In this document: positions 27,023-34,939 of the stretch, in pieces | Position numbering within the stretch: position 1 is the stretch's first letter | Layout of the letters: each line of letters opens with the position of its first letter | Origin: Paragemmobacter ruber | Lineage (GTDB): Bacteria; Pseudomonadota; Alphaproteobacteria; Rhodobacterales; Rhodobacteraceae | DNA: 64,000 bases | Direction of reading: 5' to 3' | NCBI RefSeq assembly: GCF_009908315.1 | Contig: NZ_JAAATW010000001.1 | Location: 434,001-498,000, forward strand | The notes under the pieces: generated by a model | What the model was told of the DNA's origin: nothing | Databases searched by the model: none | Seen by the model: the letters and a program-made list of their open reading frames with translations, nothing else | Position numbers and translations under genes: made by a program

Positions 27023-27823
27023 ATGACAGCTTTTTCCCCTTCTGGTGCGGCCATGCCCCTTGCCTCGTTGCCGATGTATGACCGGCCGGAGTTGCACGGG
27101 GCGACGGATCGCTATTGGGCGCTGATCCGGGAGGGGCTGGTCGCGCGGGGGATCGCCGCGCCGGCAGCGCTGTTGCGGAGTGACGCCCCCCTGATGACGC
27201 ACTGGGAAAGCGCGGGGCTGATCCTGTCGCAGACCTGCGGGTTTCCCTATCGGGCGCGGCTGCATGGGCGGGTGCAACTGGTGGGAACGCCGGACTTCGG
27301 GAATGAGGGCTGCGCGCCGGGGTATTACCGTTCGGTTCTGATCGCGCGGGCGGATGATCCGCGCGGGGATTTCGCGGATTTCGACGGGGCGGCGCTGGCC
27401 TATAATGACGGGCTGTCGCAATCGGGCTGGGCGGCCGCGATCAATCAGGCGGCCGCACAGGGCATCCGGCTGCGTCCGGGGCCGGAGACGGGGGCGCATC
27501 GCGCCTCGATCCGGGCGGTGGCGGAGGGGCGGGCAGATCTGGCGGCGATCGACGCGCTGACCTGGGCCTTGGTGTCGGAATTCGAGGATGTGTCGGGCCT
27601 GCGCGTGATCGGGGCGACCGATCCCACCCCTGCCCTGCCCTATATCACGGCGCCCGGTCAGGATGCCGATGCCATTTTTGACGCCGTGGCCGGGGCCATC
27701 GCGGCGCTTGCCCCGGAGGATCGGGCGGCGCTGCGGCTGCGCGGGATCGTGCGGATCCCGGCTTCGGCCTATCTCGCTGTGCCTATCCCGCCCGCACCTG
27801 CGCAGATCGGGCAGGAAAACTGA
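27023..27823 (+). CDS. PhnD-like (phosphate/phosphonate-type) substrate-binding protein, no signal peptide
   Basis: A 266-aa type 2 periplasmic-binding fold of the PhnD/SsuA kind: LPMYDRPELHGATDRYWALI at the start, MTHWESAGLILSQTCGFPY, then LAYNDGLSQSGW and VAEGRADLAAIDALTWALV. No export signal is visible, so it may be a cytoplasmic sensor rather than a transport component. It reads toward the ABC importer genes starting 104 bp later, but whether it belongs to that system is unclear. The ATG at 27023 was chosen; 27053 is possible. Confidence 0.8.
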   Translation: MTAFSPSGAAMPLASLPMYDRPELHGATDRYWALIREGLVARGIAAPAALLRSDAPLMTHWESAGLILSQTCGFPYRARLHGRVQLVGTPDFGNEGCAPGYYRSVLIARADDPRGDFADFDGAALAYNDGLSQSGWAAAINQAAAQGIRLRPGPETGAHRASIRAVAEGRADLAAIDALTWALVSEFEDVSGLRVIGATDPTPALPYITAPGQDADAIFDAVAGAIAALAPEDRAALRLRGIVRIPASAYLAVPIPPAPAQIGQEN

Positions 27824-27927
27824 TCGAAACGGTGGCGACCCTGCGGAAAGCGCCCCGAAAGGCCGTTGCATTGCCCCGAATGATACGCATTACTCGCTGA
27901 CCAACGCCCACCAGCACACCGAGCGCC

Positions 27928-28707
27928 GTGACCGCACCCAGCCCAGATACGCCCGTCATCCGCATCCGCAACCTGCACAAGAGCTATGGTCCGCTCGAAG
28001 TGCTGAAGGGGGTGGATCTGACCGCGCCGCGCGGGCATGTCGTATCGCTGATCGGGTCTTCGGGATCGGGGAAGTCCACGCTTTTGCGCTGCTGCAACAT
28101 GCTGGAGGAAAGCCAGGACGGCGAGATCGAGTTCGAGGGCGAGGCCGTGCGCTGGAAGGGCACGGGCCATAACCGCCACCCCGCCGACAAGGCGCAGGTG
28201 ATGCGGATGCGGACGAACCTTTCCATGGTGTTCCAGCAGTTCAACCTGTGGTCCCACATGACCATCCTGCAGAACGTGATGGAGGCGCCGGTGACGGTGT
28301 TGCATCGCGATCCGAAAGAGGTGGAGGAAAAGGCGCGCGCCTATCTGGCCAAGGTGGGGATCGTGGAGAAATGCGACGCATGGCCTGCGCAATTGTCGGG
28401 CGGGCAGCAGCAGCGCGCGGCGATTGCGCGCGCGCTGTGCATGGAGCCGCGCGCCCTGTTGTTCGATGAGCCGACCTCGGCGCTGGACCCGGAGCTGGAG
28501 CAGGAAGTGGTGAAGGTCATCAAGGCGCTGGCCGATGAGGGGCGCACGATGATCCTTGTCACGCATGACATGAAGCTTGCGGCGGATGTGTCCGATCACG
28601 TCATCTTTCTGCACAAGGGAAAGATCGAGGAAGAAGGCCCGCCGGACCGGCTGTTCGGAAACCCGCAGACCGAACGGCTGCGCGGATTCCTGTCTGCCAC
28701 CGCCTGA
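27928..28707 (+). CDS. Polar amino-acid ABC transporter ATP-binding protein (HisP-like)
   Basis: A 259-aa ATPase: Walker A GSSGSGKST (~48), Q-loop in VFQQFNLWSHMT, signature LSGGQQQRAAIARAL (~158), Walker B LLFDEPTSALDPE (~181) and the switch His in LVTHDM. The closest named relatives by pattern are HisP and the Arg/ornithine ATPases. It powers uptake through the two permeases at 29523 and 30404. The GTG at 27928 is inferred because the protein needs this N-terminus; the ribosome site is poor. Confidence 0.93.
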   Translation: MTAPSPDTPVIRIRNLHKSYGPLEVLKGVDLTAPRGHVVSLIGSSGSGKSTLLRCCNMLEESQDGEIEFEGEAVRWKGTGHNRHPADKAQVMRMRTNLSMVFQQFNLWSHMTILQNVMEAPVTVLHRDPKEVEEKARAYLAKVGIVEKCDAWPAQLSGGQQQRAAIARALCMEPRALLFDEPTSALDPELEQEVVKVIKALADEGRTMILVTHDMKLAADVSDHVIFLHKGKIEEEGPPDRLFGNPQTERLRGFLSATA

Positions 28708-28751
28708 GGCGGCACGAAAAAGATCAAACCATCCAACCAAGGGAGCTACGG

Positions 28752-29483
28752 ATGAAGAAGATGATGCTTGCCACCGCGCTGATGGCGCTGACTGCGGGCG
28801 GCGCGCTGGCGCAGGACGTGGTGCGGATCGGCACCGAGGGCGCGTACGAGCCCTATAACTATATTGATCAGGCCACCGGCGAACTGACCGGCTATGAGAT
28901 CGAGCTGGGCAACGAGCTGTGCAAGCGCGCCGGTCTGACCTGCGAATTCGTGCAGAATGCGTGGGATTCGATCATCCCCAACCTGCAGTCGGGCAACTAC
29001 GACCTGATCATGGCGGGCATGTCGATCACGGATGAGCGTGACGAGGTGATCGACTTCACGCAGAACTACATCCCCCCGGCATCGTCGGCCTATCTGGCGC
29101 TGACGGCGGATGTGGCCGTGGGTGAAGGCGCGGTGGTTGCGGCGCAGACCGGCACCATTCAGGCGGGCTATGTGGCGGAGTCGGGCGCGACGCTGCTGGA
29201 ATTCGCGACGCCGGATGAAACCGTGGCCGCCGTGCGCAACGGCGAGGCGGATGCGGTGTTCGCCGACAAGGACTATCTCGCCCCGATCGCGGCGGATTCG
29301 AATGGCGAACTGGTGCTTCTGGCCAATGAGGTGCAGCTGGGCGGCGGCGTGGGCATCGGCCTGCGGGAGACCGATACCGAGCTGAAGGAAAAGCTGAACG
29401 CGGCCATCCAGTCGATGAAGGATGACGGCACGCTGAACACCATGATCACCAAGTGGTTCGGCGACGAAGCCACCCTGTTCTGA
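28752..29483 (+). CDS. Polar amino-acid ABC transporter substrate-binding protein (HisJ/ArgT-like)
   Basis: A 243-aa periplasmic protein: signal peptide MKKMMLATALMALTAGGALA, then the family-3 solute-binding fold with VRIGTEGAYEPYNYID, ELTGYEIELGNELCKRAGL, NLQSGNYDLIMAGMSITDER and FADKDYLAPI. It captures the ligand, likely a cationic or other polar amino acid or amine. GGGAGCTACGG precedes the ATG. A strong hairpin follows the stop, which usually keeps binding-protein mRNA in excess of the permease genes. Confidence 0.93.
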   Translation: MKKMMLATALMALTAGGALAQDVVRIGTEGAYEPYNYIDQATGELTGYEIELGNELCKRAGLTCEFVQNAWDSIIPNLQSGNYDLIMAGMSITDERDEVIDFTQNYIPPASSAYLALTADVAVGEGAVVAAQTGTIQAGYVAESGATLLEFATPDETVAAVRNGEADAVFADKDYLAPIAADSNGELVLLANEVQLGGGVGIGLRETDTELKEKLNAAIQSMKDDGTLNTMITKWFGDEATLF

Positions 29484-29490
29484 TCAGGCA

Positions 29491-29514
29491 GGGGCGGCCC
29501 GGTCGGGCCGCCCC
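29491..29514 (+). terminator. Hairpin between binding-protein and permease genes (partial terminator/stabiliser)
   Basis: Perfect 10-bp stem GGGGCGGCCC (29491-29500) and its complement (29505-29514) around GGTC, without a U tract. It sits in the 39-bp gap between the binding-protein stop and the first permease ATG, where such elements tune operon stoichiometry. Confidence 0.7.
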
Positions 29515-29522
29515 GTTCCCCG

Positions 29523-30407
29523 ATGTTTGAATATTGCGCCGATCCTTCGCAACTGTCGGGCCTGACCTGGCTGAGCTGCTACCTGACCACGGGGACGCAT
29601 TTCAATTTCTACTGGTCTTTCGTGACCGTCCTGATGCTTTTGGCGATCACGGCGCCCGTCGCGCTGGCCTTCGGCTTTGGCGGCGCGATGGCGGCGCGGT
29701 CGCCCTTTCTGCCGGTATCACTGCTGGGGCGCGGCTATATCGCTGCGGTGCGGGGCGTGCCGGATATCGTGTATTTCCTGTTTTTCGTGATCGCGCTGGA
29801 TCAGGGGCTGGAATGGGCCAAGCATCTGTTTGTCTGCGATGATCTGGGCCAGCCTGTCTGGAACGGCACCGAGTTCCGGGTCTGTCCGGCGGCGAAGGTG
29901 CCTTTGGCGACATCCTCGGCCATCTGGCATTCTGCCTATGCCTTTGCGGTGGCGGTCTTTACCTTTGCGCTGGTCTTCGGGGCCTTTGCGGCCAATGTCC
30001 TGTATGGCGCCATGCAGGCGGTGCCGCGCGCGCAGCTGGAGACGGCGGAGGCCTATGGCATGACGCCCCGGCAGGTGTTCCGCCGGGTGCTGGTGCCGCA
30101 GATGTGGGTCTATGCGCTGCCCGGCCTGTCGAACCTGTGGCTGATCCTGATCAAGGCGACGCCCTTGCTGTTCCTGCTGGGGATACAGGATATCGTCTAT
30201 TGGGCGCGCGAATTGGGCAGCGCCAAGACGAGCGGGAACAACCCCTATCCGCATGGCGATTGGCGGGTGTTCTACTTCCTTGCGCTGCTGGTCTTCTACC
30301 TTGCTTTCACGCGGGTGTCCGAGGTGGTGCTGGCGCGGCTGACGCGGCGGCTGTCGCATGGGCAGGCGACGCTGGGCGGGGAACAGTTGCGGAAGGCCGG
30401 GGCATGA
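29523..30407 (+). CDS. Polar amino-acid ABC transporter permease (HisQ-like)
   Basis: A 294-aa inner-membrane permease with about five helices. The cytoplasmic EAA loop that contacts the ATPase is ETAEAYGMTPRQVFRRVLVP (~178-197). An insert with two Cys (VCDD...VCPAAK, ~104-122) lies between helices and is longer than in E. coli HisQ. Pairs with the next permease; the stop overlaps its ATG (ATGA). Confidence 0.92.
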   Translation: MFEYCADPSQLSGLTWLSCYLTTGTHFNFYWSFVTVLMLLAITAPVALAFGFGGAMAARSPFLPVSLLGRGYIAAVRGVPDIVYFLFFVIALDQGLEWAKHLFVCDDLGQPVWNGTEFRVCPAAKVPLATSSAIWHSAYAFAVAVFTFALVFGAFAANVLYGAMQAVPRAQLETAEAYGMTPRQVFRRVLVPQMWVYALPGLSNLWLILIKATPLLFLLGIQDIVYWARELGSAKTSGNNPYPHGDWRVFYFLALLVFYLAFTRVSEVVLARLTRRLSHGQATLGGEQLRKAGA

Positions 30408-31237
30408 CGATGACCTGTCTGGAAACCATTCAGGCCTATGGCTTGCGGTCGCTGGGGATCGGCGAGCGGTTGCTGCCGCGCGAGGATTTCACGCTGTGCC
30501 AGCATTTCACCCTGATCGGATCGGGGATGATCTGGAACATCTATTTCGGCGTGCTGGCGCTCTTCTTCGGCTTTTTCCTTGCCAATGCGCTGGCGCTGGC
30601 GAAGGCCAGCCGCAGCCCTTGGCTGCGCAAGCCTGCGGAATGGTTCATCTTCGTGTTCCGCGGATCGCCCTTGTTCATCCAGTTCTTTCTGGCCTACGAA
30701 ATGCTGGTGCTGCTGCCCAAGGCGGGGATCAACGTCCTTGGCATCACCATCGAGACGGCCTGGACGACGCGCGCCTGGGCGGGCGCGCTGTTTGTGCTGT
30801 TCCTGAACACGGCGGCCTATTCGGCGGAGATCTTCTATGGCGCGCTGAAATCGGTGCCCAAGGGGGATGTGGAGGCGGCCGATGCCTATGGCATCACTGG
30901 ATGGGCGCGGTTCCGGCGCGTGCTGTGGCCCACCATGCTGCGGCTGGGCTGGCCCGCCTATACGAATGAGGCGATCTTTCTGTTCCACGCGACGACGCTG
31001 GTGTTCTTTTCGGGCTTTCCGGCGTTCCAGCAGAAGGGTGATGCGCTGTATTACGCGAATTTCTTTGCCGACAAGACCTTCAACCCGTTCATCCCCTATC
31101 CGATCGTGGGGTTCTACTTCATCTGCCTGACTCTGCTGTTGATCTGGGTGTTCAACCGCATCAACCGGCATCTGAACCGGCATCTGCCATCGAACATCCG
31201 TGGCAGAATCCGCTTGCGCCCGCAGGTGATCAGATAG
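30404..31237 (+). CDS. Polar amino-acid ABC transporter permease (HisM-like)
   Basis: A 277-aa inner-membrane permease. EAA loop at EAADAYGITGWARFRRVLWP (~160-179); helices at ~45-65, 85-110, 130-150, 190-215 and 235-260. The ATG at 30404 overlaps the stop of the HisQ-like gene. Completes the importer (ATPase, binding protein, two permeases). The basic C-terminus (RGRIRLRPQ) is cytoplasmic by charge. Confidence 0.92.
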   Translation: MTMTCLETIQAYGLRSLGIGERLLPREDFTLCQHFTLIGSGMIWNIYFGVLALFFGFFLANALALAKASRSPWLRKPAEWFIFVFRGSPLFIQFFLAYEMLVLLPKAGINVLGITIETAWTTRAWAGALFVLFLNTAAYSAEIFYGALKSVPKGDVEAADAYGITGWARFRRVLWPTMLRLGWPAYTNEAIFLFHATTLVFFSGFPAFQQKGDALYYANFFADKTFNPFIPYPIVGFYFICLTLLLIWVFNRINRHLNRHLPSNIRGRIRLRPQVIR

Positions 31238-31374
31238 TAGCCTAGATTTGATCAAATTCCCCGGCACAAGGCCGGGTCCGCGAAAGACGCGGCGCGGGGC
31301 ATGGGGCCCGGCGGACATGGGATCGAACACAGGGGAAGGACCGGGGCCGGGCATCTGCTCCCCCGCCTGAAAAA
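31238..31374 (+). other. Structured leader before the first glutamine-synthetase-like gene
   Basis: The 137-bp gap holds a 12-bp palindrome ATTTGATCAAAT (31246-31257), directly followed by a GC stem CCCGGC/GCCGGG (31260-31265, 31271-31276) with loop ACAAG. Either could end importer transcripts or control the next gene. No U tract and no gene seen. Confidence 0.45.
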
Positions 31375-32718
31375 ATGATGATGAAGGATTGGCTGAGAAA
31401 GCATCCGGACGTGCGCACCATCCGTGTCGCGGCGGCGGACCTCAATGGGCAGGCGCGGGGCAAGCGTGTGCCTGCGCGATTTGCCGAGAATGTCACGAAG
31501 AACGGGACGCGGTTTCCGTTTTCGGTGCTCAACCTCGACATCTGGGGGGAGGATATCGACGACAGCCCGCTGGTGTTCGAGCAGGGCGATCAGGATGGCG
31601 TGCTGAAACCCACCGAGCGCGGCTTCATGCCGATGCCGTGGCTAGAGGCGCCGACGGCGCTGCTGCCCATCTGGATGTTCCGCGAGAACGGCCAGCCCTA
31701 TGAGGGCGATCCGCGCCATGCGCTGCGCCATGTGGTGGAGAAGTTCAAGGAACGCGGCCTGACGCCCGTGGTGGCGATGGAGTTGGAGTTCTTCCTGATC
31801 GACGACAGCGGCAAGACGCTGCAGGTGCCGCCGAGCCCCCGTTCGGGCAAGCGGCGGAAGGCGGCGGAGACACTGTCGATCCGGGCGCTGGATGCCTTTG
31901 ATACCTTCTTCACCGATCTTTATGACGCCTGCGAGGCAATGGACATTCCGGCCGACACAACCACGTCGGAGACGGGCCTTGGCCAGTTCGAAGTGAACCT
32001 GATGCATTGCGATGATCCGCTGCGGGCGGCGGATGACGCGTGGCTGTTCAAGATGCTGGTGAAGGGGCTGGCGCGGCGGCACGGCTTTGCGGCAAGTTTC
32101 ATGGCCAAGCCCTATCCGGAGTATTCCGGATCCGGTCTGCACACGCATTTCAGCCTGCTGGATGAAGACGGGCGGAACGTGTTCGATTCGGGCGGCCCCA
32201 ATGGGACGGCGACGCTGAAGTCGGCGGTGGCGGGCTGCCTGAACGCGATGCACGATTCCACGCTGATCTTTGCGCCGCATCAGAACAGCTATGAACGGCT
32301 AGTCCCGGGCAAGCATGCGCCCACATCGATCTGCTGGGGGTATGAGAACCGCACGGGCGCGATCCGCATCCCGGCGGGCAATCCCGCATCGCGCCGGATC
32401 GAACATCGCGTGGCAGGGGGCGACGTGAACCCCTATCTGATGCTGGCCGCGATCCTTGGTGCGGCGCTGGACGGGATCACGCAGGCGATGGAGCCGCCGC
32501 CGCCGATCACCGGCAATGCCTATGCGATGGAGAACCTGCCGCAGATCCCGGCGACGTGGGAGGGCGCAATCGAAGCACTGGAGAAAAGCGCGATCGTGCC
32601 GCGTTTCATCCATCCGGAACTGATACGCAACCTGATCCAGACCAAGCGGCAGGAGTTGCATTACATCGGCGAGTTGAGCGACAGCGAACGGGTGGAACTG
32701 TACCTCGACACGGTCTGA
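31375..32718 (+). CDS. Glutamine synthetase family protein (gamma-glutamyl-amine ligase-like), first copy
   Basis: A 447-aa protein with the GS catalytic fold: metal-binding VVAMELEFFLID (~133), ETGLGQFEVN (~200), HTHFSLLDEDG (~256), then SICWGYENRTGAIRIPAG (~316) and RRIEHRVAGGDVNPYL (~340). The lack of a true-GlnA adenylylation segment and its presence in a PuuA-like neighbourhood point to gamma-glutamylation of an amine rather than ammonium assimilation; the exact amine is unknown. The start is one of three consecutive ATG codons at 31375. Confidence 0.85.
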   Translation: MMMKDWLRKHPDVRTIRVAAADLNGQARGKRVPARFAENVTKNGTRFPFSVLNLDIWGEDIDDSPLVFEQGDQDGVLKPTERGFMPMPWLEAPTALLPIWMFRENGQPYEGDPRHALRHVVEKFKERGLTPVVAMELEFFLIDDSGKTLQVPPSPRSGKRRKAAETLSIRALDAFDTFFTDLYDACEAMDIPADTTTSETGLGQFEVNLMHCDDPLRAADDAWLFKMLVKGLARRHGFAASFMAKPYPEYSGSGLHTHFSLLDEDGRNVFDSGGPNGTATLKSAVAGCLNAMHDSTLIFAPHQNSYERLVPGKHAPTSICWGYENRTGAIRIPAGNPASRRIEHRVAGGDVNPYLMLAAILGAALDGITQAMEPPPPITGNAYAMENLPQIPATWEGAIEALEKSAIVPRFIHPELIRNLIQTKRQELHYIGELSDSERVELYLDTV

Positions 32719-32725
32719 TCCGGGC

Positions 32726-32805
32726 GGGGCCTGAATTTTCGTAGGAAATTCGTAGGCCCCGCACTGGAAAGGGGGCAACAATTTTCCTGCGAAAAATCAG
32801 CCCCC
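32726..32805. repeat. Two GC-clamped AT-rich hairpins in tandem
   Basis: First: GGGGCCT (32726-32732) pairs with AGGCCCC (32754-32760), enclosing GAATTT and GAAATTC arms. Second: GGGGGC (32771-32776) pairs with GCCCCC (32800-32805), enclosing ATTTTC and GAAAAAT around CTGC. Same AT-rich TTTTC-Nx-GAAAA cores as the arrays at 24.6 and 37.6 kb, here with GC clamps. Between the first GS-like gene and the amidotransferase gene. Confidence 0.7.
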
Positions 32806-32862
32806 TTGCCGAACGCGATCCTGCGGCACTAACCTTGACCACGGCAGAACAGGCGAACCACG

Positions 32863-33543
32863 ATGCTGATCGGCATTCTACAGACAGGCCTCGCACCCGA
32901 TGCCCTTGCCCCCGATATGGGGGATTACCCCGACATGTTCGCGCGCCTGCTGGACGGGCATGGATTTACCTTTCGGACCTGGAAGGTGGTGGAGGGCGCG
33001 TTTCCCCCGTCTGTCGATGCGGCGGATGGGTGGCTGATCACGGGATCGCGGCACGGCGTATACGAGGATCACCCGTGGATCCCGCCGCTGGAGGAGTTCA
33101 TCCGTGCGGCCTTTGCCGCGCGGGTGCCGGTGGTGGGCATCTGCTTTGGCCATCAGATCGTGGCGCAGGCCATGGGTGGCAAGGTGGAGCGCTATGCCGG
33201 TGGCTGGGCCGTGGGGGCGACCGACTATGATTTCGGCGGCGAGACGTTGCGCCTGAATGCCTGGCATCGCGATCAGGTGGTGGAGGCGCCCGAAGGGGCG
33301 ACGGTGATCGCGTCGAATGATTTCTGCGCCAACGCGGCCCTTCTTTACGATGACCGCGCCTTGACGGTGCAGGCCCATCCCGAATTTCGCCCCGAATTCG
33401 TCGATGGGTTGATGAAGACGCGGGGCAAGGGCGTGGTGCCGGACGCGGTGATGGCCGAGGCCGCCACCCGGCTGAGCCTGCCCCTGCAGGACAAGACGAT
33501 GGCGGCCCGGATTGCCGCCTTTTTCAAGAAGCCGCGCGCCTGA
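32863..33543 (+). CDS. Class I glutamine amidotransferase
   Basis: A 226-aa stand-alone GATase-1 domain. The nucleophile Cys lies in VVGICFGHQIVAQAMGG (~88-104) and the His/Glu of the triad in TVQAHPEFRPEF (~166-177). It resembles GMP-synthase-type glutaminases but is not fused to a synthetase. Placed between two GS-like genes, it probably hydrolyses a gamma-glutamyl bond, doing the job of PuuD, or feeds ammonia; this is inferred from context. PuuD itself belongs to a related but different peptidase C26 group. Confidence 0.87.
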   Translation: MLIGILQTGLAPDALAPDMGDYPDMFARLLDGHGFTFRTWKVVEGAFPPSVDAADGWLITGSRHGVYEDHPWIPPLEEFIRAAFAARVPVVGICFGHQIVAQAMGGKVERYAGGWAVGATDYDFGGETLRLNAWHRDQVVEAPEGATVIASNDFCANAALLYDDRALTVQAHPEFRPEFVDGLMKTRGKGVVPDAVMAEAATRLSLPLQDKTMAARIAAFFKKPRA

Positions 33544-33583
33544 TGGCAGGGCGTGCGGGCAACCGCAAATCATAGTGTGACCC

Positions 33584-34939
33584 ATGTCCAAATGGACCGA
33601 GAAACTGCCCGAAGCTGCGCGTGATTTCATTGGCGGCCGCCGGGTCGACGAAGTGGAATGCATCATCGCCGATATCGCGGGCGTGGCCCGGGGCAAGGCG
33701 ATGCCGGCCTCGAAATTCGCCAAGCAGGCCAGCTATTTCCTGCCCAATTCCATCTTCCTGCAGACGATCACGGGGGAATGGGCCGACAATCCGTCGGGCG
33801 CCTTCACCGAGCCCGACATGATCCTTGTGCCGGATTTCAGCACGGCGACTGCGGCGCCATGGACGGCGGATGTGACGCTGCAGGTGATCCATGACGCGCA
33901 GGATCAGGCGGGCAATCCCGTGCCCACCGCGCCGCGCAACGTGCTGAAGCGGATCGTACAGCTTTACAACGCCGAAGGCTGGCAGCCCATTGTCGCGCCC
34001 GAGATGGAATTCTTCCTGGTCGCGCGCAACATCGACCCGAACATGCCGATCATCCCGCCGATGGGCCGGTCGGGCCGCCGCGCGGCGGGCAAGCAGGCCT
34101 ATTCCATGAGCGCGGTGGATGAATACGGCAGGGTGATCGACGACATCTATGATTTCGCCGAAGCGCAGGGGTTCGAGATCGACGGCATCCTGCAGGAAGG
34201 CGGCGCCGGGCAGGTGGAGATCAACCTCGCCCATGGCGACCCGGTCAAGCTGGCCGACGAGATCTTTTTCTTCAAGCGGCTGATCCGCGAGGCGGCGCTG
34301 CGGCATGACTGCTTCGCCACCTTCATGGCCAAGCCCATCGAGGGGGAACCCGGATCGGCCATGCATATCCACCATTCGGTGGTGGACATGAAGACCGGCA
34401 AGAACATCTTTTCCGACAAGAAAGGTGGCGAGACGCCGGAATTCTTGCATTTCATCGCCGGGATGCAGACCCATCTGCCGGGCGCGGTGGCGCTGCTGGC
34501 GCCTTACGTCAACAGCTATCGCCGCTATGTCCCGGATTTCGCCGCGCCCATCAATCTGGAATGGGGCCGCGACAACCGTACCACAGGCCTGCGGGTGCCG
34601 ATTTCGGGGCCGGAGGCGCGGCGGCTGGAAAACCGGCTGGCGGGCATGGATTGCAACCCCTATCTCGGGATCGCGGCGAGCCTTGCCTGCGGGTATCTGG
34701 GCCTGAAGGCGGGCAAGATGCCCCGCCCGGAATGTACGCAGGACGCCTATAACATGGAGACGGACCTGCCCTACAATCTGGGCGATGCGCTGGATCTGCT
34801 GGAGGAGGATGCCGCCCTGCGCGAGGCGCTGGGGGTGGAATTCTGCAATGTCTATGACAGCGTAAAGCGCAATGAATACAAAGAGTTTCTGCAGGTCATC
34901 AGCCCGTGGGAGCGTGAGCATCTGCTGCTGAACGTCTGA
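33584..34939 (+). CDS. Glutamine synthetase family protein (PuuA-like), second copy
   Basis: A 451-aa GS-fold protein, clearly diverged from the copy at 31375. Landmarks: VAPEMEFFLVAR (~143), EGGAGQVEINLAHGD (~205), MHIHHSVVDMKTGKN (~260), then NLEWGRDNRTTGLRVPISG (~325) and RRLENRLAGMDCNPYLGIAA (~347). The pattern is closest to gamma-glutamylputrescine synthetase-like enzymes. Its TGA and the next gene's ATG share a base (TGATG), so it is coupled to the oxidase, matching the PuuA-PuuB order. Confidence 0.87.
   Translation: MSKWTEKLPEAARDFIGGRRVDEVECIIADIAGVARGKAMPASKFAKQASYFLPNSIFLQTITGEWADNPSGAFTEPDMILVPDFSTATAAPWTADVTLQVIHDAQDQAGNPVPTAPRNVLKRIVQLYNAEGWQPIVAPEMEFFLVARNIDPNMPIIPPMGRSGRRAAGKQAYSMSAVDEYGRVIDDIYDFAEAQGFEIDGILQEGGAGQVEINLAHGDPVKLADEIFFFKRLIREAALRHDCFATFMAKPIEGEPGSAMHIHHSVVDMKTGKNIFSDKKGGETPEFLHFIAGMQTHLPGAVALLAPYVNSYRRYVPDFAAPINLEWGRDNRTTGLRVPISGPEARRLENRLAGMDCNPYLGIAASLACGYLGLKAGKMPRPECTQDAYNMETDLPYNLGDALDLLEEDAALREALGVEFCNVYDSVKRNEYKEFLQVISPWEREHLLLNV

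Noticed and set aside
32863-33543. Calling the amidotransferase PuuD or the CarA/GuaA subunit
   Set aside because: The Cys motif GICFGHQ and length fit a stand-alone GATase-1; it lacks the CarA N-terminal domain and the PuuD-type pattern, so a specific symbol is not justified.
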